DNA of 64,000 nt from Polytrichum commune (GCA_950295325.1 OX485803.1:3970001-4034000), one strand, 5' to 3'. Shown: positions 32,118 to 43,369, numbered from the stretch's first letter. Made by a program: numbers and translations. The notes: generated by a model not told the origin, from the sequence alone.

Positions 32118-33768
32118 TGTGAGCCCAAAAGGGTGCCCACATTTAGTCTTAGACCCTTGAAACGTTAGTTGATGCACTTTGAAGTAGCATGTTACTTCAC
32201 AAAAATATAAAAAGAGTGAAATGTTAGTCTTAGAAGTACCATGTTGTAAGAGGCTAGGATGTGAGTTGTTATTGTGTTTTTACCTTCGGAAGGATTTGAG
32301 TGAATGAGGATAGGTAAGGAGAACTTGGATTGAGTAGTTAGTGAGTAGGCTAGTACAAATGGATGGAGACAACCAAAGTGACTCAAGAGGCAAGTGCATT
32401 CGAATTGGGATGAATGGAGGATCACATGGAGCGCACAAGTGGACCACCTCATCATGGCCACTTAATGGGGAAGGCCCAAGGAAGAATGTAAGGTGGAGGA
32501 TAAGCAAATTCTCAAAGCACCAATCAAATCACGAGTTAAGCGTGGTTTGAATTAAGTGGTGAGCGACGATTTGGGAAAGTAAGGGGAGAAAATTATGGCG
32601 GCGGAAAGCGAAGGAGGCTAAGTTTGGGTTGAAGCATCCCAAGTTTGGTAAAGTGTGGTAGGTAGAAAGCCAAGGCTAGTTAAATGTTCGAATTAGGATC
32701 CTTGTTGATCATTTGAGGGAGGAAGGCTTAGAAGATAGGATTGGCGCCTACTAAGTAGGAGGAAATCTCAAGGGCTTATCGTGAGCCTTGAGGGTGCTCA
32801 CCCCCTCAAGCTTACTATATAATCCCTCATTCTTCCCTCACTCATCCTCTCTTTCCTTTGTGCTCCAAGGCACCCCACGAGTTATAAGCGTGGGTGTGGG
32901 AAGCCATATTGGAGCACATGTGTGTGCTTAGTTTTTAGTTTGAGAGCCAAGGCTTGTTAGCCTTGAAGAGGGCTTGACCTCTTGGTAGAATTAGTGTTGA
33001 CGTGAAGGATTTTAAAGTTAATTCATGATTCCAATTTGTGGTACTTAAAGTTCATGTTTTGAATACACGTGGTTGCAAGTTCCATGTTTAAGAGTTGAGC
33101 ACTTGATGTTGTGATGAGTGCAAAAATATACTTGTGTGGATTAGTTAGTCTTAGTGAAGTTAGGAAATTCTCTCTCCCCCTCTCCTCTCTAGGATTTTAG
33201 GATTTTAGGATTAGAGAAGAATTGTGTGATTAGAAAGGGGTTGTTAGTAGAATTAGGGAAATTAGGTAGGAAGATTAGTTAAGGGCTTGAATAATTAGTG
33301 AGGTAGTTAGGGATTACAACTACAAAGTTGTGGGTTCATGAAGGAGCTGGGTTTATGAAGGAGCTGGGTTTGTTTAGTTAGAAAGTAAAGAGCTGGGTTT
33401 ATGAAGGACCTGGGTTTGTTTAGTTAGAAGCTAAGGAGCTGGGTTCATGAAGGAGCTGGGTTTATGAAGGAGCTGGGTTTGTTTAGTTAGAAAGTAAAGA
33501 GCTGGGTTTATGAAGGACCTGAGTTTGTTTAGTTAGAAGCTAAGGAGCTGGGTTCATGAAGGAGCTGGGTTTATGAAGGAGCTGGGTTTGTTTAGTTAGA
33601 AGCTAAGAAGCTGGGTTTATGAAGGAGCTAGTTAAATCCAAGACCACTTGAAGGGTGAACCTTGCACTATGGACTCATCCAAGTCCAAATCCAATACCGC
33701 GGAGGAATGTGAGCCCAAACCCACTACTCGGACTACGGACGCTTAAGGGTGGGGGGTTTGGCCTCACA
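32118..33768 (+). repeat. 3' LTR of the Ty3 element
   Basis: 1651 bp, same ends as the 5' LTR. It lacks one 46-bp unit of the internal array. No obvious long purine tract precedes it; the bases just before it read GGTCGCCAATTA. Confidence 0.95.
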
Positions 33769-33773
33769 TGTTG

Positions 33774-34060
33774 CGCAGATGGTCAATGCATGTAATTGTC
33801 AGTGAGGGATATATTGTTGACGCTATTTGTGAAGATGGAATTGCCTTGGGGTAAATTTTGTGTTGACCAGGGCTAGCCATATGGCATACAATTATGCTCA
33901 TAGTATGTATTGAAAGCCTAATAGTCTTTCGGCAACCTAGAAGTTGTTGAGTAGACTAAACACTCCTAAACCTACTACATTGCCAATTCGTGTTCTATTA
34001 GGTGGAAGGATGTGTGAATGCTTTGGGATGTGTCATTTTAAAGGCTATGGGTTGTGAGAG
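33774..34060 (-). pseudogene. LINE RNase H fragment, right half, cut by the Ty3 insertion
   Basis: Reading the - strand, VAERLLGFQYIL parallels IAKRLHGHQNIL and FTNSVNNISLTDNYMH parallels the FTDSLNILYLL segment of the large LINE, with stops and at least one shift. It joins to the segment at 23205-22867 once the retrotransposon and one TGTTG copy are ignored. Confidence 0.6.
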
Positions 34061-34634
34061 TGGGGGGGGGGTTGTGAGGCCAAACCACCCACCCTTATGC
34101 GTCGTAGTCCGGGTGAGGGCGTGGGGCTCACATTCATACTCGTCCTAGTTTAATCTTTTCAACATCATTCATCACCATTACATCACACATCCATGTTGTC
34201 ACACCAATTTATTCCATGTCATGAGTACAAGCGTTGACAAACGCTTTTCTTGATTATTGTTCTCTTAACACACCCTATCAAAATCCCACACGAGCTCACC
34301 CCTAATTCCACGGATAACTAATGATCTAAACCAATCCATCATCTTAAACTTAGTTAGTTAGCCATGATATAAAGTAATGTGGGCACTACTAAGGGCCTCT
34401 TTACAGAAGGAGTCGAGGCCATCAAAAGTTGGGGCCGTTTCAACCAAAATTTCATCCCTAATGGCCCCAAGTTCGGCCTCAAGTGGTCATTTTAATAAGA
34501 GTATAACCGGGGCCAAGACTCTTGTGTGTAAAGGCCTTGGGGCCAAAGAGTTAAGGCTATTGTATAAAGCCTTGAAAATTCCAGCCCATCTCCCTCTTTC
34601 TTCTTTGTCATTTGCTCTTCTTGTTATTTTCAAG

Positions 34635-36046
34635 ATGGATGAGCATAGGCACAAGGTACTTGTGGCTCTTGTATTTTTCATGGCCATACGGCATGTTATG
34701 GCCGTTGTTGCAATATTGCAGCAACTAGCTTTGCACCAACATTATGGTGCTATGACGATGATGTTTGCGGTTATGGTGGGGGGGAGTTGAGCTCGAAGGG
34801 GGGCACGGAGTGTTTGGATGGTTGATCGGAGGACCAATTTTATGGAGGGGCAATTATTGGGGAGTTATTCGATATATGCATTCAAGCAACATACAAAGTT
34901 ACTTCCAAAGACTTTTGAATATTTGTGTAGTGTATTAGCTCCTTCAATAGTTCGATCAAATTCACACATGCGATTGGCCATTCCTGTTCGAACTCGAGTT
35001 GCACTTTCACTCAATAGGCTTTGTAGTGGAAATTCATTACGCGGGTGTGTTGAAACGTATGGTATTCATGAAAACACTGCTTCTATCATTGTTAGAGAAT
35101 TTTGTACAGAAATTGACAAACATTTGAAACCATTAGTGATTGAAAAGCAATCGGCATCTACCTTGAGGATAATGGCAGCAGAGTTTGAGGCATTAAAGGG
35201 TATACCATATGTGATTGGGGCAGTAGATGGAAGTCACATACCCATCATCGCACCTCCTGTAGGAAAGGCTATTATTCAGTTTTGCTTCAAGGTATAGTTG
35301 ATAGCAAATATCGATTCTGGGACTATGACTTTGAATGGGCTAGCCGTTGTCACGATTGGACATTATTTCAAAATTCAAACATTGGTAAAAGGATAATGAG
35401 AGGCGAGTTATTACCCTATAAATTAATTGGTGATGCCGCTTATCCAATGAGACCATGGTTCTATTCACCTTTCAAAGGTAAAAATGAAGGGTTGCATAGA
35501 GCAAAGTGTCACTGGAATTTCATTCAATCTTCTACAAGAATGGATGTGGAGAGGGTTTTTGGTATATTAAAAGGACGATGGAGAATTATTTTGAAGAGAA
35601 TCAATATGCCTTTACGACATGTACAAAATCTGGTCACAACTCGTATATGCCTCCATAATCTTTGTATCATTCACAAAGATAAATTTGATTTGGATTGGGC
35701 AAAGGAATGTGAGAGACTAATGCAAAGAGAGAGTTTGGAGCGAATTAGGCAGCTTGAGAAACCGGACATTTTTATGGCAGCAGTGGAGGCTGCCAAAGAA
35801 ATGCGTCATTTATTGGGATTGGAAGAATACATTATACCTATAGATACACTCGATGAACCTGATGACATCAATGACGAAGAGACTCAAGAAACTGTGGAGA
35901 CAAAGAAAGAGCGAGAAACAATAGTGAAGAATATGCTGGTACAAGCTACCAAAGCTCATGAATTGATGGCAAATATATTCTGGGAAGCACATTTGAGGGC
36001 AGAAGGAAAAATATTCTTCCCCGAGTTATCATCTGATTCTGAATAA
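34635..36046 (+). pseudogene. PIF/Harbinger transposase (DDE_Tnp_4 type), broken
   Basis: The frame opens at ATG 34635 (MDEHRHKVLVALVFF), meets TGA at 34788-34790 and continues in frame as ARRGARSVWMVDRRT. The catalytic domain has IGAVDGSHIPIIAPP (first Asp), LIGDAAYPMRPW (second Asp) and MDVERVFGILKGRWR (Glu). Between PPVGKA and YSVLLQGIVDSKYRF near 35270-35285 the frame shifts and a short conserved block seems lost, leaving overlapping frames ending at 35297 and starting near 35282. The C-terminus is Glu-rich. The enzyme would cut the element's ends, aided by the Myb-like partner. Confidence 0.85.
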
Positions 36047-36083
36047 TACTATAATGTAAATCGTAGAACCTAGAGCCTAGAGT

Positions 36084-37339
36084 CTAGAGTTTGTCAATGA
36101 ATCTATCCATTTGCCAGTCTACCTTCTCCAATAAAACATTGATTTTCTCAAAATTCTTTACCATAATAGTATTGTTCTCAACCATTTGAATAAAAAACCA
36201 AAAGTCTGCTCCTGAAAATTCTTCTTACTGTTTTTTAGTGATGAAGTTGGAGTTGGCTCTGAAATTTGGTCTTTCTCTGGTTCTTCGGTACTATCTTCGA
36301 TACAAGTAGAACCATTGGCAGATGCGGTGACATGCTCCATCACGGTACCTGTTTGATACCACTATTGGTCAAATACATCATAAAATTTATATTCATGACG
36401 ATCTGACCCGGAGACCCCATTCGCCATCTTATCAAGCCGGTATTGTTTATAAAGGACATTGAATTTCTTTTTGCATGCCTCGGCAGTTCGGTTTAATCCA
36501 AGAATTACAGCTATCATTCGTGCATGCAACTTCAACCAAACATCCACACCTGCACAGTACATTAGGAACCGAAAAACATGTTAATGAAGTACATTTAGGC
36601 TTGAATTGACCTCTAAACTGTGTTATGTTTAGAAATTTTAGCATTGATTTGTGTACAAAAACATAGTCATTATGGGTTTGAACATGCAAGGGGAGGGAAG
36701 AACAATGGTAGCCCGTTGTATCCAAAGTGCCTCGTGCACAAGAGGTGCAAGGCTCAAATCCTCCTACCGGCATACGGATTGACCCTCCAGTGGGGGGAAA
36801 GGGGGGCTCGGCCCAAGGCCTTTAAAAGGCCCAATTGGCCCAATCTGAGATTTGATTTTTTCTTTTTGAAAAAAATTCAGCACAACAAACAAATTAAATA
36901 TACCTTGTTTTTTTGCATTCTTGAGAAACTCGGGCTCCATCTCTCCACGCAATGTGATCATCACCTCAACATCGGCATCTTTTCAATGCTTCTTTTCTTC
37001 TTCAGTTTCTCCCTCCTTCTCCTTATTCATAATCTTCTTTGTCACCTTCTTTGCTGTTGTTTTCCTCTTCGGAACACTAGGAGTGACAATCTGGACATCA
37101 TCGTCTTCGTCATCTTGAATGACCTTCCTCTTCGAATGAGTCAACACCATCTCTGAAATTGATGGCGGTGGGGGTGGAATAACATTTCCTACACTTGGCT
37201 GAAAAAATTGAGGCATTCCTACATGTTGCTGAAAAGAAGGATTGTAGGGCTGAAATGCGTGTACTTCGGCACTATAATACATGTGCATCGTCTCACACTC
37301 TGATTCATTCCAACCACGAACTTCTGAGTAACCCTCCAT
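36084..37339 (-). pseudogene. PIF/Harbinger-associated Myb/SANT-like protein, broken
   Basis: Exon 1 (37339-36904) starts MEGYSEVRGWNESE, carries a Pro-rich stretch and Lys-rich nuclear-type signals, and enters the SANT domain at KDADVEVMITLRGEMEPEF. A TGA at 36985-36983 stands where the first conserved Trp of the domain is expected. The donor is AAG before GTATAT, the acceptor TGTGCAG, and exon 2 (36549 down) gives VWLKLHARMIAVILGLNRTA and KKKFNVLYKQYR. A TAG at 36364-36362 and a late frameshift precede KVDWQMDRFIDKL, ending near 36084. These proteins bind subterminal DNA and bring transposase to the nucleus. Confidence 0.75.
36655..36860 (+). repeat. Possible short insertion (SINE-like) in the Myb-like gene intron
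   Basis: Inside intron 36550-36903, GGCTCAAATCCTCC (about 36751) looks like a B box, with AATGGTAGCCCGTTG about 50 bases upstream as a weak A box. A CCTTTAAAAGG palindrome and GGCCCAATTGGCCC follow. No target duplication is evident. Confidence 0.25.
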
Positions 37340-37849
37340 CTTAAAGCCAAAAAAAAAAAAAAAAACAACAACAATCGCACACGAGAACAACAATCAAACA
37401 AGCCAAAGAATGTGCTATGATCGAAGTGAGAGAGATAGAGAATGACGAGAAGAGAAGAAGATAAAGAAATAGTGGACCAAGAAGAGCCGTTTAGATTTCT
37501 AATCCATCCTCCGGTGCTGATCTCTTGTCAAAATAATATTTTAATGAAAAAAAACATTTTTTAATGAAATTTGACAACGGCCCCAAAGCAACGAATTGGC
37601 CTTCCATTCTCGGTGGACCCAATTCTTGGAGTTGGGGCCGTGTCAAATCTTGTCGTTTAAACATTAAAATAATTTTCCTACTTTCGGTCTTGACTCCTTG
37701 TGTAAAGGCCTTCGGGCTGATTTCAGACTTTCAACCAATGGGCAACAAGGATTTGGCTTCAAAACGGCCTTGACTCCTTGTGTAAAGCAGCCCTAAGTCC
37801 CCTCCTTTGTATAACCCCAATCCCCATTATCATGGCCCTAAGCCTACCT

Positions 37850-38465
37850 TCCATCCTAAAACCCGCCCCTCGGCACTTAGGCCCAGCCTTATCCTTGAAA
37901 ACCATCAACTTCGGCACTCAAGCCTAGCTTATCCTTGAGAACCAACAACTTCGGCATTCAAGCCTAACTTCGGCACTCAGGCCCAACCTTATCCTTGAAA
38001 GACCAGCAACTTCGGCATTAGGCCCAGCCTAATCCTTGAGAACCAGCAACTTCGGCATTCAAGCCGAGCTTACTCCTTGAAAGACCAGCTCCTTCGTCAT
38101 CCAAGCCTAACTTCGGCACTCAAGCCGAACTTACTCCTTGAAAGACCAGCTCCTTCATCATCCAAGCCTAACTTCGGCACTCAGGCGCAGCCTTATCCTT
38201 GAAAAACCAACAACTTCGGCATTAGGCCCAGCCTAATCCTTGAGAACCAACAATTTCGGCATTCAAGCCGAGCTTACTCCTTGAAAGACCAACAACTTCG
38301 GCATTAGGCCTAGCCTAATCCTTGAGAACCAGCAACTTCGGCATTCAAGCCGAGCTCACTCCTTGAGGACCAACAACTTCGGCATCAAGCCTAGCTCATC
38401 CTTGATAACCAGCAACTTCGGCATTCGAGCCGAGCTTACTCCTTGAAAGACCAGCTCCTTCGTCC
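37850..38465. repeat. Tandem array inside the first solo LTR, about 45-bp unit
   Basis: Phrases CAACTTCGGCATT, AAGCCGAGCTTACTCCTTG and AAAGACCAGC alternate about a dozen times with substitutions and small deletions. It occupies the same LTR position as the 46-bp array of the young Ty3 element but shares no obvious sequence with it. Confidence 0.85.
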
Positions 38466-38878
38466 CCGAGCTCCCTCGCTCTTGAGCTTCTCCCCCTCCA
38501 CTAACTAGAAAAAAACCACACAAAACCCGAAGAGAACTTAACCCCTCGCCCCTCTCCTACACAATAGAACCTCATCCTATCCACTAAACCCTCACCCCCT
38601 AAACCAACACGAACATGTCCTAACTCAAACACTTAAATCCAAGGCCCTTCCTCTTGCTTCATCAAACACCACTCATTTAACCAAAACAACTCCTAATGCC
38701 ACTAAGCGTGCACTAAGCCTCTAATTACCCACACTAAATAAGCCTAAGGCCTAAAACATAACTCCACACCAAGCCTCACTCTTTTTAATACTTTTAGTTG
38801 TTTCAATAACGACTTCAATTGCAATTCTAAGTAAATTCTAAACATAAAACAAATATGAGCAACCATTTTGGGCTCATA

Positions 38879-40300
38879 AGGGTGTATTTGAGGAATTTTA
38901 TCCACTTATATGATAGGTAATTGATAATTAAGTAATATTATGTTTAAACTATTTTATTTTCATTACTCATCATGTAATTACTTTTTGTTTTTACAAATGT
39001 GATTTTGTGTATGGGGCTTCCAATTATAGCAATTTGTCTTCAGTACAAAGTAGGTTTAGAACAATGCATGTTTGTGGTTTGTGGATTTGTTTGGCCAATG
39101 TGAGTTTGTGCTCACCTTTGAATCACAAATAGACTAAGATTAACGTTCGAAAGTCTTAGGGAGGGAAATGAATCTAGATAATCTCACTAAACACCTAATT
39201 AGTCCAACCCAAGCTTAGTTGCTATGGAGTAAGCAACTTAGACCATTCTAATTTTTTTGTTTTACTATAATGCAACCCAAAGTGACTTAATTGCTAATAT
39301 TATTATGTATGAAGCCTAAATTATCCTTCCAAAAAACTAATAGGTTGTGTAAGTTGCGTCACAAAAGCATCTATAATTTTATGGTAAAATTTTGGAATGT
39401 AGTAAGACTTCTTGGATTAAAACAAATTAATATCTACCTAGAGATATGAATTTTGTAGAATTCAAGATTGTGGCTAGCTGTAGTGAAGTTACAAAATTTG
39501 CTATATCAAAACAAAAATTATTGTGTAGAAATATTAATAGCCTCTAGACATAGTTCTAGATTTCTCAAAGATTAATGGTTTTAGGAGAACAACTTCAACA
39601 TTTATATATATAGAACATATGAGAATTAGACTTAGGAGCAAGTCATGGCAAGCTTTTGAAATCACATGTTTGTATCCACTTAAGATCATTAACAAATGGT
39701 ACACTTTAGACAAAATAGCTATTATCAACCAACTAAAGAGGATGGGTGAGAATGTAAATTTAATTCAAGGAATTTCAAAAATAAAAAATAAAAAAATTAT
39801 GAAGTAAGAATAACCTCAATGCCTATTAAGAAGTATTAATACTCAAACTACTAAAGAATACTAAGTCGTGGACCTTTAGGACAAGAGTGGGGTTGATCAA
39901 CGTGGAAGGAGGATGAATGAGATTGAAACCAAAACCAAACGAAGTGAAAAGAGATAGAAGATAGAAATGAAGGAGTTCGGGCCTCCAAAGGTCCGAGACA
40001 TAAGGCAGAAGAGAGGGATATGAAAGATGATCAAATGAAGCACATATCTTCCCTTGTAATGATTGCATGAAGTGGCGTGGGATGAAATTTTCTTCAATTT
40101 TCACTTATTTATTTATTTTAGACATCCTTCCGAAAACTTTAACCGCCATTTGATTTCCATATAATAACTTTCTTTGTCATTGACTTAATAGTGTGAAAAA
40201 AAATACTTATTAAAATAAAGTCCGAGGTGAATGTGCAAAATCAAAAGGAAATTCCCTTAGTCTACTTTCCTCGGCTCTATTCGTTTGATCCTTTTGGCGT
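38879..40300. other. AT-rich stretch, no gene seen
   Basis: Between the two solo LTRs only short open frames occur, none over 92 codons and none with a recognisable domain. Composition is AT-rich with A/T runs. It may be old, unrecognisable transposon sequence. Confidence 0.5.
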
Positions 40301-40729
40301 TGTGAGGCCAAACCCACCACCCTTAAGCGTCCTAGGGTTTGTGAATCACATGTGTGGTATCAAATCTCGATGATATAAGAAATATCCTTGATCTCAGTGA
40401 ACTTTCTAGTTCTAAGGTTCATGATGTTTTATTAATACTTGTTTCTTGAACATATGCGGCATTAGCCTTCTCCAAGGTCCATCCCGCGGCTTTGGCCACG
40501 CATACCCGTAAAGACATTCCCCTAGCACCTTTAATCTTTACTTCCTTTGCCTTGTCATTGCTAGGATCAACCACATTCTCCATTCTTGAACAAGTAACTT
40601 ATTTTGACCAAGAAGATGCAAGTGTTTAGAAACACTGTTCTTGATGATCCACCCCAATTACATTTACTAGCAAACCACACCTCACGCTAATTAGTCCAAT
40701 AAATCTAACACTTACATATGTGCTAGGAT

Positions 40730-42229
40730 CACGGGGAGGTCACTCAATAGGATTTTTGTGTACCACGTGCGGCGGAGGGGTATTTGTTTAGGGGCTATTT
40801 ACCTCCAAGGCACGAATTAAAAGCTCCCTATAATTACATAATATTCTAAAATGGCCTATTTTTTTGTACCCTACCATTACTTATAATGCCCATGTCATTG
40901 AAATTTTTTGTAGTCTATATTTCTTTTAAGTAAAAAAACCAAATTTAAGAATGTATGCAATGCAAAGGTGATGGGAAAAGCATGGCAACAAAAAAATATA
41001 AAAATTACGTACCATTGCAAAAACCAAGTTCAAAAACTTAAAGTGAAAATATAAAAAAAAGACTTAGGATGGAACACAACATGATTGAGTCTGTGTTTAC
41101 AAACACAACAAGATTGTGAGTGTGTTCACAAACACAACACCCGCTCCATAAAAATCCTTTATTCAAAATCACTTTACATGCTAGTGAAGACCAAAACCAT
41201 ATAGTGTGAAACACTTTAAGCTTGGTCATGAATCTTATATAGTTCGTTATGTCACAAACTTGGACAGTTGCTCTGAATCATTCCTATCAAGAGTGTACAC
41301 CTCATTTGTAGAATTGTAGCTCATGGTTACCGTAGATATAATGCAATCTACATCAATCCATTTGCTATCCATGTGATCATACTTAAATTTGTTACGGCCT
41401 TGATATTTTCTATAATATTGCAACATTACTTCGATGTGGGGATTATTAGGATTTCACCTCCCTGATTCCTCCGTTCGAGCAAGGAGGTCAACCGCTTGCC
41501 TAAGTACTCCAAATTGTTTCCCATTGCGCCGCCGCATAGCCTGCACCCTACCCACCCACCATGAACTGGAATCTACTCCGTTCAATATGTTAGTAGCATT
41601 TCCAGCTTTAACATCAATCATTGAACGTCCCCTTTTTTGTTTGGTAGCTGATTTTACAATTGACAATAGCATTGTTGTGCTCCGTTGGACAAAATGCACC
41701 CCACAATCAGATCCTATAGATAACAAACTTGATCCACATGAAGATCTTGCTTGGAGACAATTATCATGGTTGTTGAAATGAATACTATGTTTAATTCTTG
41801 CTAATCTATCTTTGGATAGAAAAACATTAGCATTGAGTTGCGAGACAAACGTTGACTTGTAAATGGAATGCCCATCAACTTCTACGGTTGGCAAAAAATT
41901 TCCAGTTCTTTGTACTGAGGCTTCCAATTTCATCCATTTTTGGGTGAATGATGAGTAATTTTTCATCCATCCCTCGTGAGGCATGCGTACGAAATTGATT
42001 CTACTAAACATACATCCTAAGATCCTTATTTTCAGCCCCTATATTATTTTTACTAAAAGGGAATGGCCCATATTTTATACCCATCTATTTTACTTGTAAT
42101 GGGCTTATGTACTTTTAATGGAACCTTCATTATTTGGAATTCTTTTATAATTTTCATGTCAAATGATTTTAATCCTCCCTATATTATGCCGCACGTCGTT
42201 TTTAAAATGCACTAAGTGACCTCCCCGTG
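40730..42229. mobile_element. 1.5-kb TIR DNA transposon with 8-bp target duplication
   Basis: CACGGGGAGGTCACT (40730-40744) pairs perfectly with AGTGACCTCCCCGTG (42215-42229). Matching continues imperfectly to about 45 bp, including a shared ACGTGCGGC block. GCTAGGAT flanks both sides (40722-40729 and 42230-42237). An 8-bp duplication suggests hAT or Mutator-type ancestry, but the terminus is not a classic hAT CAGGG. No transposase is recognised, so it is likely non-autonomous. Confidence 0.88.
41454..42011 (-). CDS. Unrecognised 185-codon ORF inside the TIR element
   Basis: ATG at 42011. The protein has EGWMKNYSSFTQKWMKLEAS, LPTVEVDGHSIYKSTFVSQL and FLSKDRLARIKHSIHFNNHD, then a Ser-rich middle and basic VQAMRRRNGKQFG end. 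There are no transposase motifs and no membrane segments. It fills the middle of the element, so it may be a captured host-gene piece or a remnant of an unfamiliar transposase. The stop is at 41454. Confidence 0.4.
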   Translation of the reverse strand: MFSRINFVRMPHEGWMKNYSSFTQKWMKLEASVQRTGNFLPTVEVDGHSIYKSTFVSQLNANVFLSKDRLARIKHSIHFNNHDNCLQARSSCGSSLLSIGSDCGVHFVQRSTTMLLSIVKSATKQKRGRSMIDVKAGNATNILNGVDSSSWWVGRVQAMRRRNGKQFGVLRQAVDLLARTEESGR

Positions 42230-42354
42230 GCTAGGATAATCTAAATGCCTAACTTGACCCATGCTTAGTTTGAGTGATAGTACTCGATTTGAGCTAAGCT
42301 TTAGTCACCCAAGCATGCTCCCTACTACCCACTACTTCTTGAGACCTAACCACC

Positions 42355-42632
42355 CTCGGCTGCTCCAGCAGCTGGCTCGGTTTTAGGTCCTTGGCTGCCC
42401 AGCAGCTGGCTCGGTTTCAGGTCCTCGGCTGCTCCAGCAGTTGGCTTGGTTTCAGGTCCTCGGCTGCCCAGCAGCTGGCTCGGTTTCAGGCCCTCGGCTG
42501 CCCAGCAGCTAGCTCGGTTTCAAGCCCTCGGCTGCTCCAACAGTTGGCTTGGTTTCAGGTCCTCGGCTGCCCAACAGCTGGTTCGGTTTCAGGCCCTCGG
42601 CTGCCCAGCAGCTGGCTCGGTCCAGCAGTGTT
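42355..42632. repeat. Tandem array inside the second solo LTR, about 34-bp unit
   Basis: About eight copies of a unit built from CTCGGCTGCCCAGCAGCTGG and CTCGGTTTCAGGTC. Sub-copies differ by CC/CTCC and GGTCC/GGCCC. The open frames across it (42391-42699) are repeat artefacts. Confidence 0.9.
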
Positions 42633-43369
42633 TGGACCGAAGTCTAATGAATCCTTCAAACCAGTCTCCCTTCTAGTCATTAACTTAACATTCTTCTAAC
42701 CTATCAACTCATAATTAATCTATCCTCCTACTAATTCCCTCAAGTTAATAACTAATCACACGTGGTTTTTTTTTCCTAATCATTCTAAGGAATCCCTACA
42801 CATGAGAGAGATTGAGAGAGAGAGCCTAACTCCTTCACTTCACTACAACTAATCAATCCACATACGTGGCTCAAGCTCTTAAGAGCTCGCTCTCTTGAGA
42901 GCACTAGATAGAGAGAGAGGAAAATGAGAGAGAAAACACCTTAAGTAGCAAAGAGGGAGAGAGGGAGAGAGGGAGAGAGGGAGAGAGGGAGAGAGGGAGA
43001 GAGAGGTGAGGATAGGGTGAGAGGATTAGCACCTCCAATCACAATCCCTTAACCTTCACCTCTAAAGTAGGGACTAATCCCCTTTCACCAAGCTTCCTTC
43101 TTCCTAAACTAACAAGGTGGATCCAAAAGTGGGCATTTAACCCGCGGAGCTCGCCTTGCCTCACCTTACCCCTTACTCACATAATCAAGGCATTCTCCTA
43201 TTGAAATCAACCTTGAAATAATCACACAACACCACCTAATGCCTAAAGTTAAATCCACACCACACTTCACTCTTTTTATGTTTTGTGAATAATCATAATA
43301 CCTCAAAGTCAAACTAAAATTGGTTTCGAAGAGTTAATCACCACATGTGGGCACCATTTTGGGCTCACA

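Larger units (their letters stand above)
23211..33768 (+). mobile_element. Full-length, young Ty3-type LTR retrotransposon
   Basis: The element is 10,558 bp, flanked by TGTTG at 23206-23210 and 33769-33773 (5-bp target duplication). LTRs begin TGTGAGCCC and end CTCACA. Apart from one 46-bp unit the two LTRs look identical by eye, so insertion was recent. The coding region is a single open gag-pol. It lies inside a LINE fragment. Integrase follows RNase H, which defines the Ty3 order; no chromodomain is seen. Confidence 0.96.
34393..37793 (+). mobile_element. PIF/Harbinger DNA transposon, 3.4 kb
   Basis: Terminal inverted repeats of about 28 bp (left GGGCCTCTTTACA..., right reversed GGGCTGCTTTACA...) are flanked by TAA at 34390-34392 and 37794-37796, the 3-bp TWA duplication typical of the superfamily. 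It carries the two expected convergent genes: a DDE transposase on + and a Myb/SANT-like protein on -. Both are damaged, so the copy is not autonomous now. Confidence 0.9.
34073..38878 (-). mobile_element. Solo LTR related to the Ty3 element, split by a PIF/Harbinger insertion
   Basis: The left edge TGTGAGGCCAAACCACCC is the reverse complement of the Ty3 LTR end, and the right edge GGGCTCATA matches the reversed LTR start. GGGGT (34068-34072) and AGGGT (38879-38883) are a 4/5 target duplication. Without the inserted transposon the LTR is about 1.4 kb. No internal coding sequence remains, so this is a recombination-derived solo LTR in the opposite orientation to the young element. Confidence 0.75.
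40301..43369 (-). mobile_element. Second solo LTR of the Ty3-related family, split by a TIR element
   Basis: The left edge TGTGAGGCCAAACCCACC and right edge GCACCATTTTGGGCTCACA are the reversed ends of the same LTR family. GGCGT (40296-40300) and GGCGC (43370-43374) form a 4/5 target duplication. Minus the inserted element it is about 1.56 kb, close to the 1.65-kb LTRs of the intact copy. A GAGAGGGA microsatellite lies near 42950-43010. Confidence 0.75.

Noticed and set aside
36983-37393. N-terminal hydrophobic stretch (Val/Phe-rich) as a signal peptide of the Myb-like ORF
   Set aside because: It lies upstream of the first ATG at 37339 and comes from a poly(A) run read in frame.
42391-42699. 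102-codon ORF in the second solo LTR
   Set aside because: It consists of translated tandem-repeat units only.
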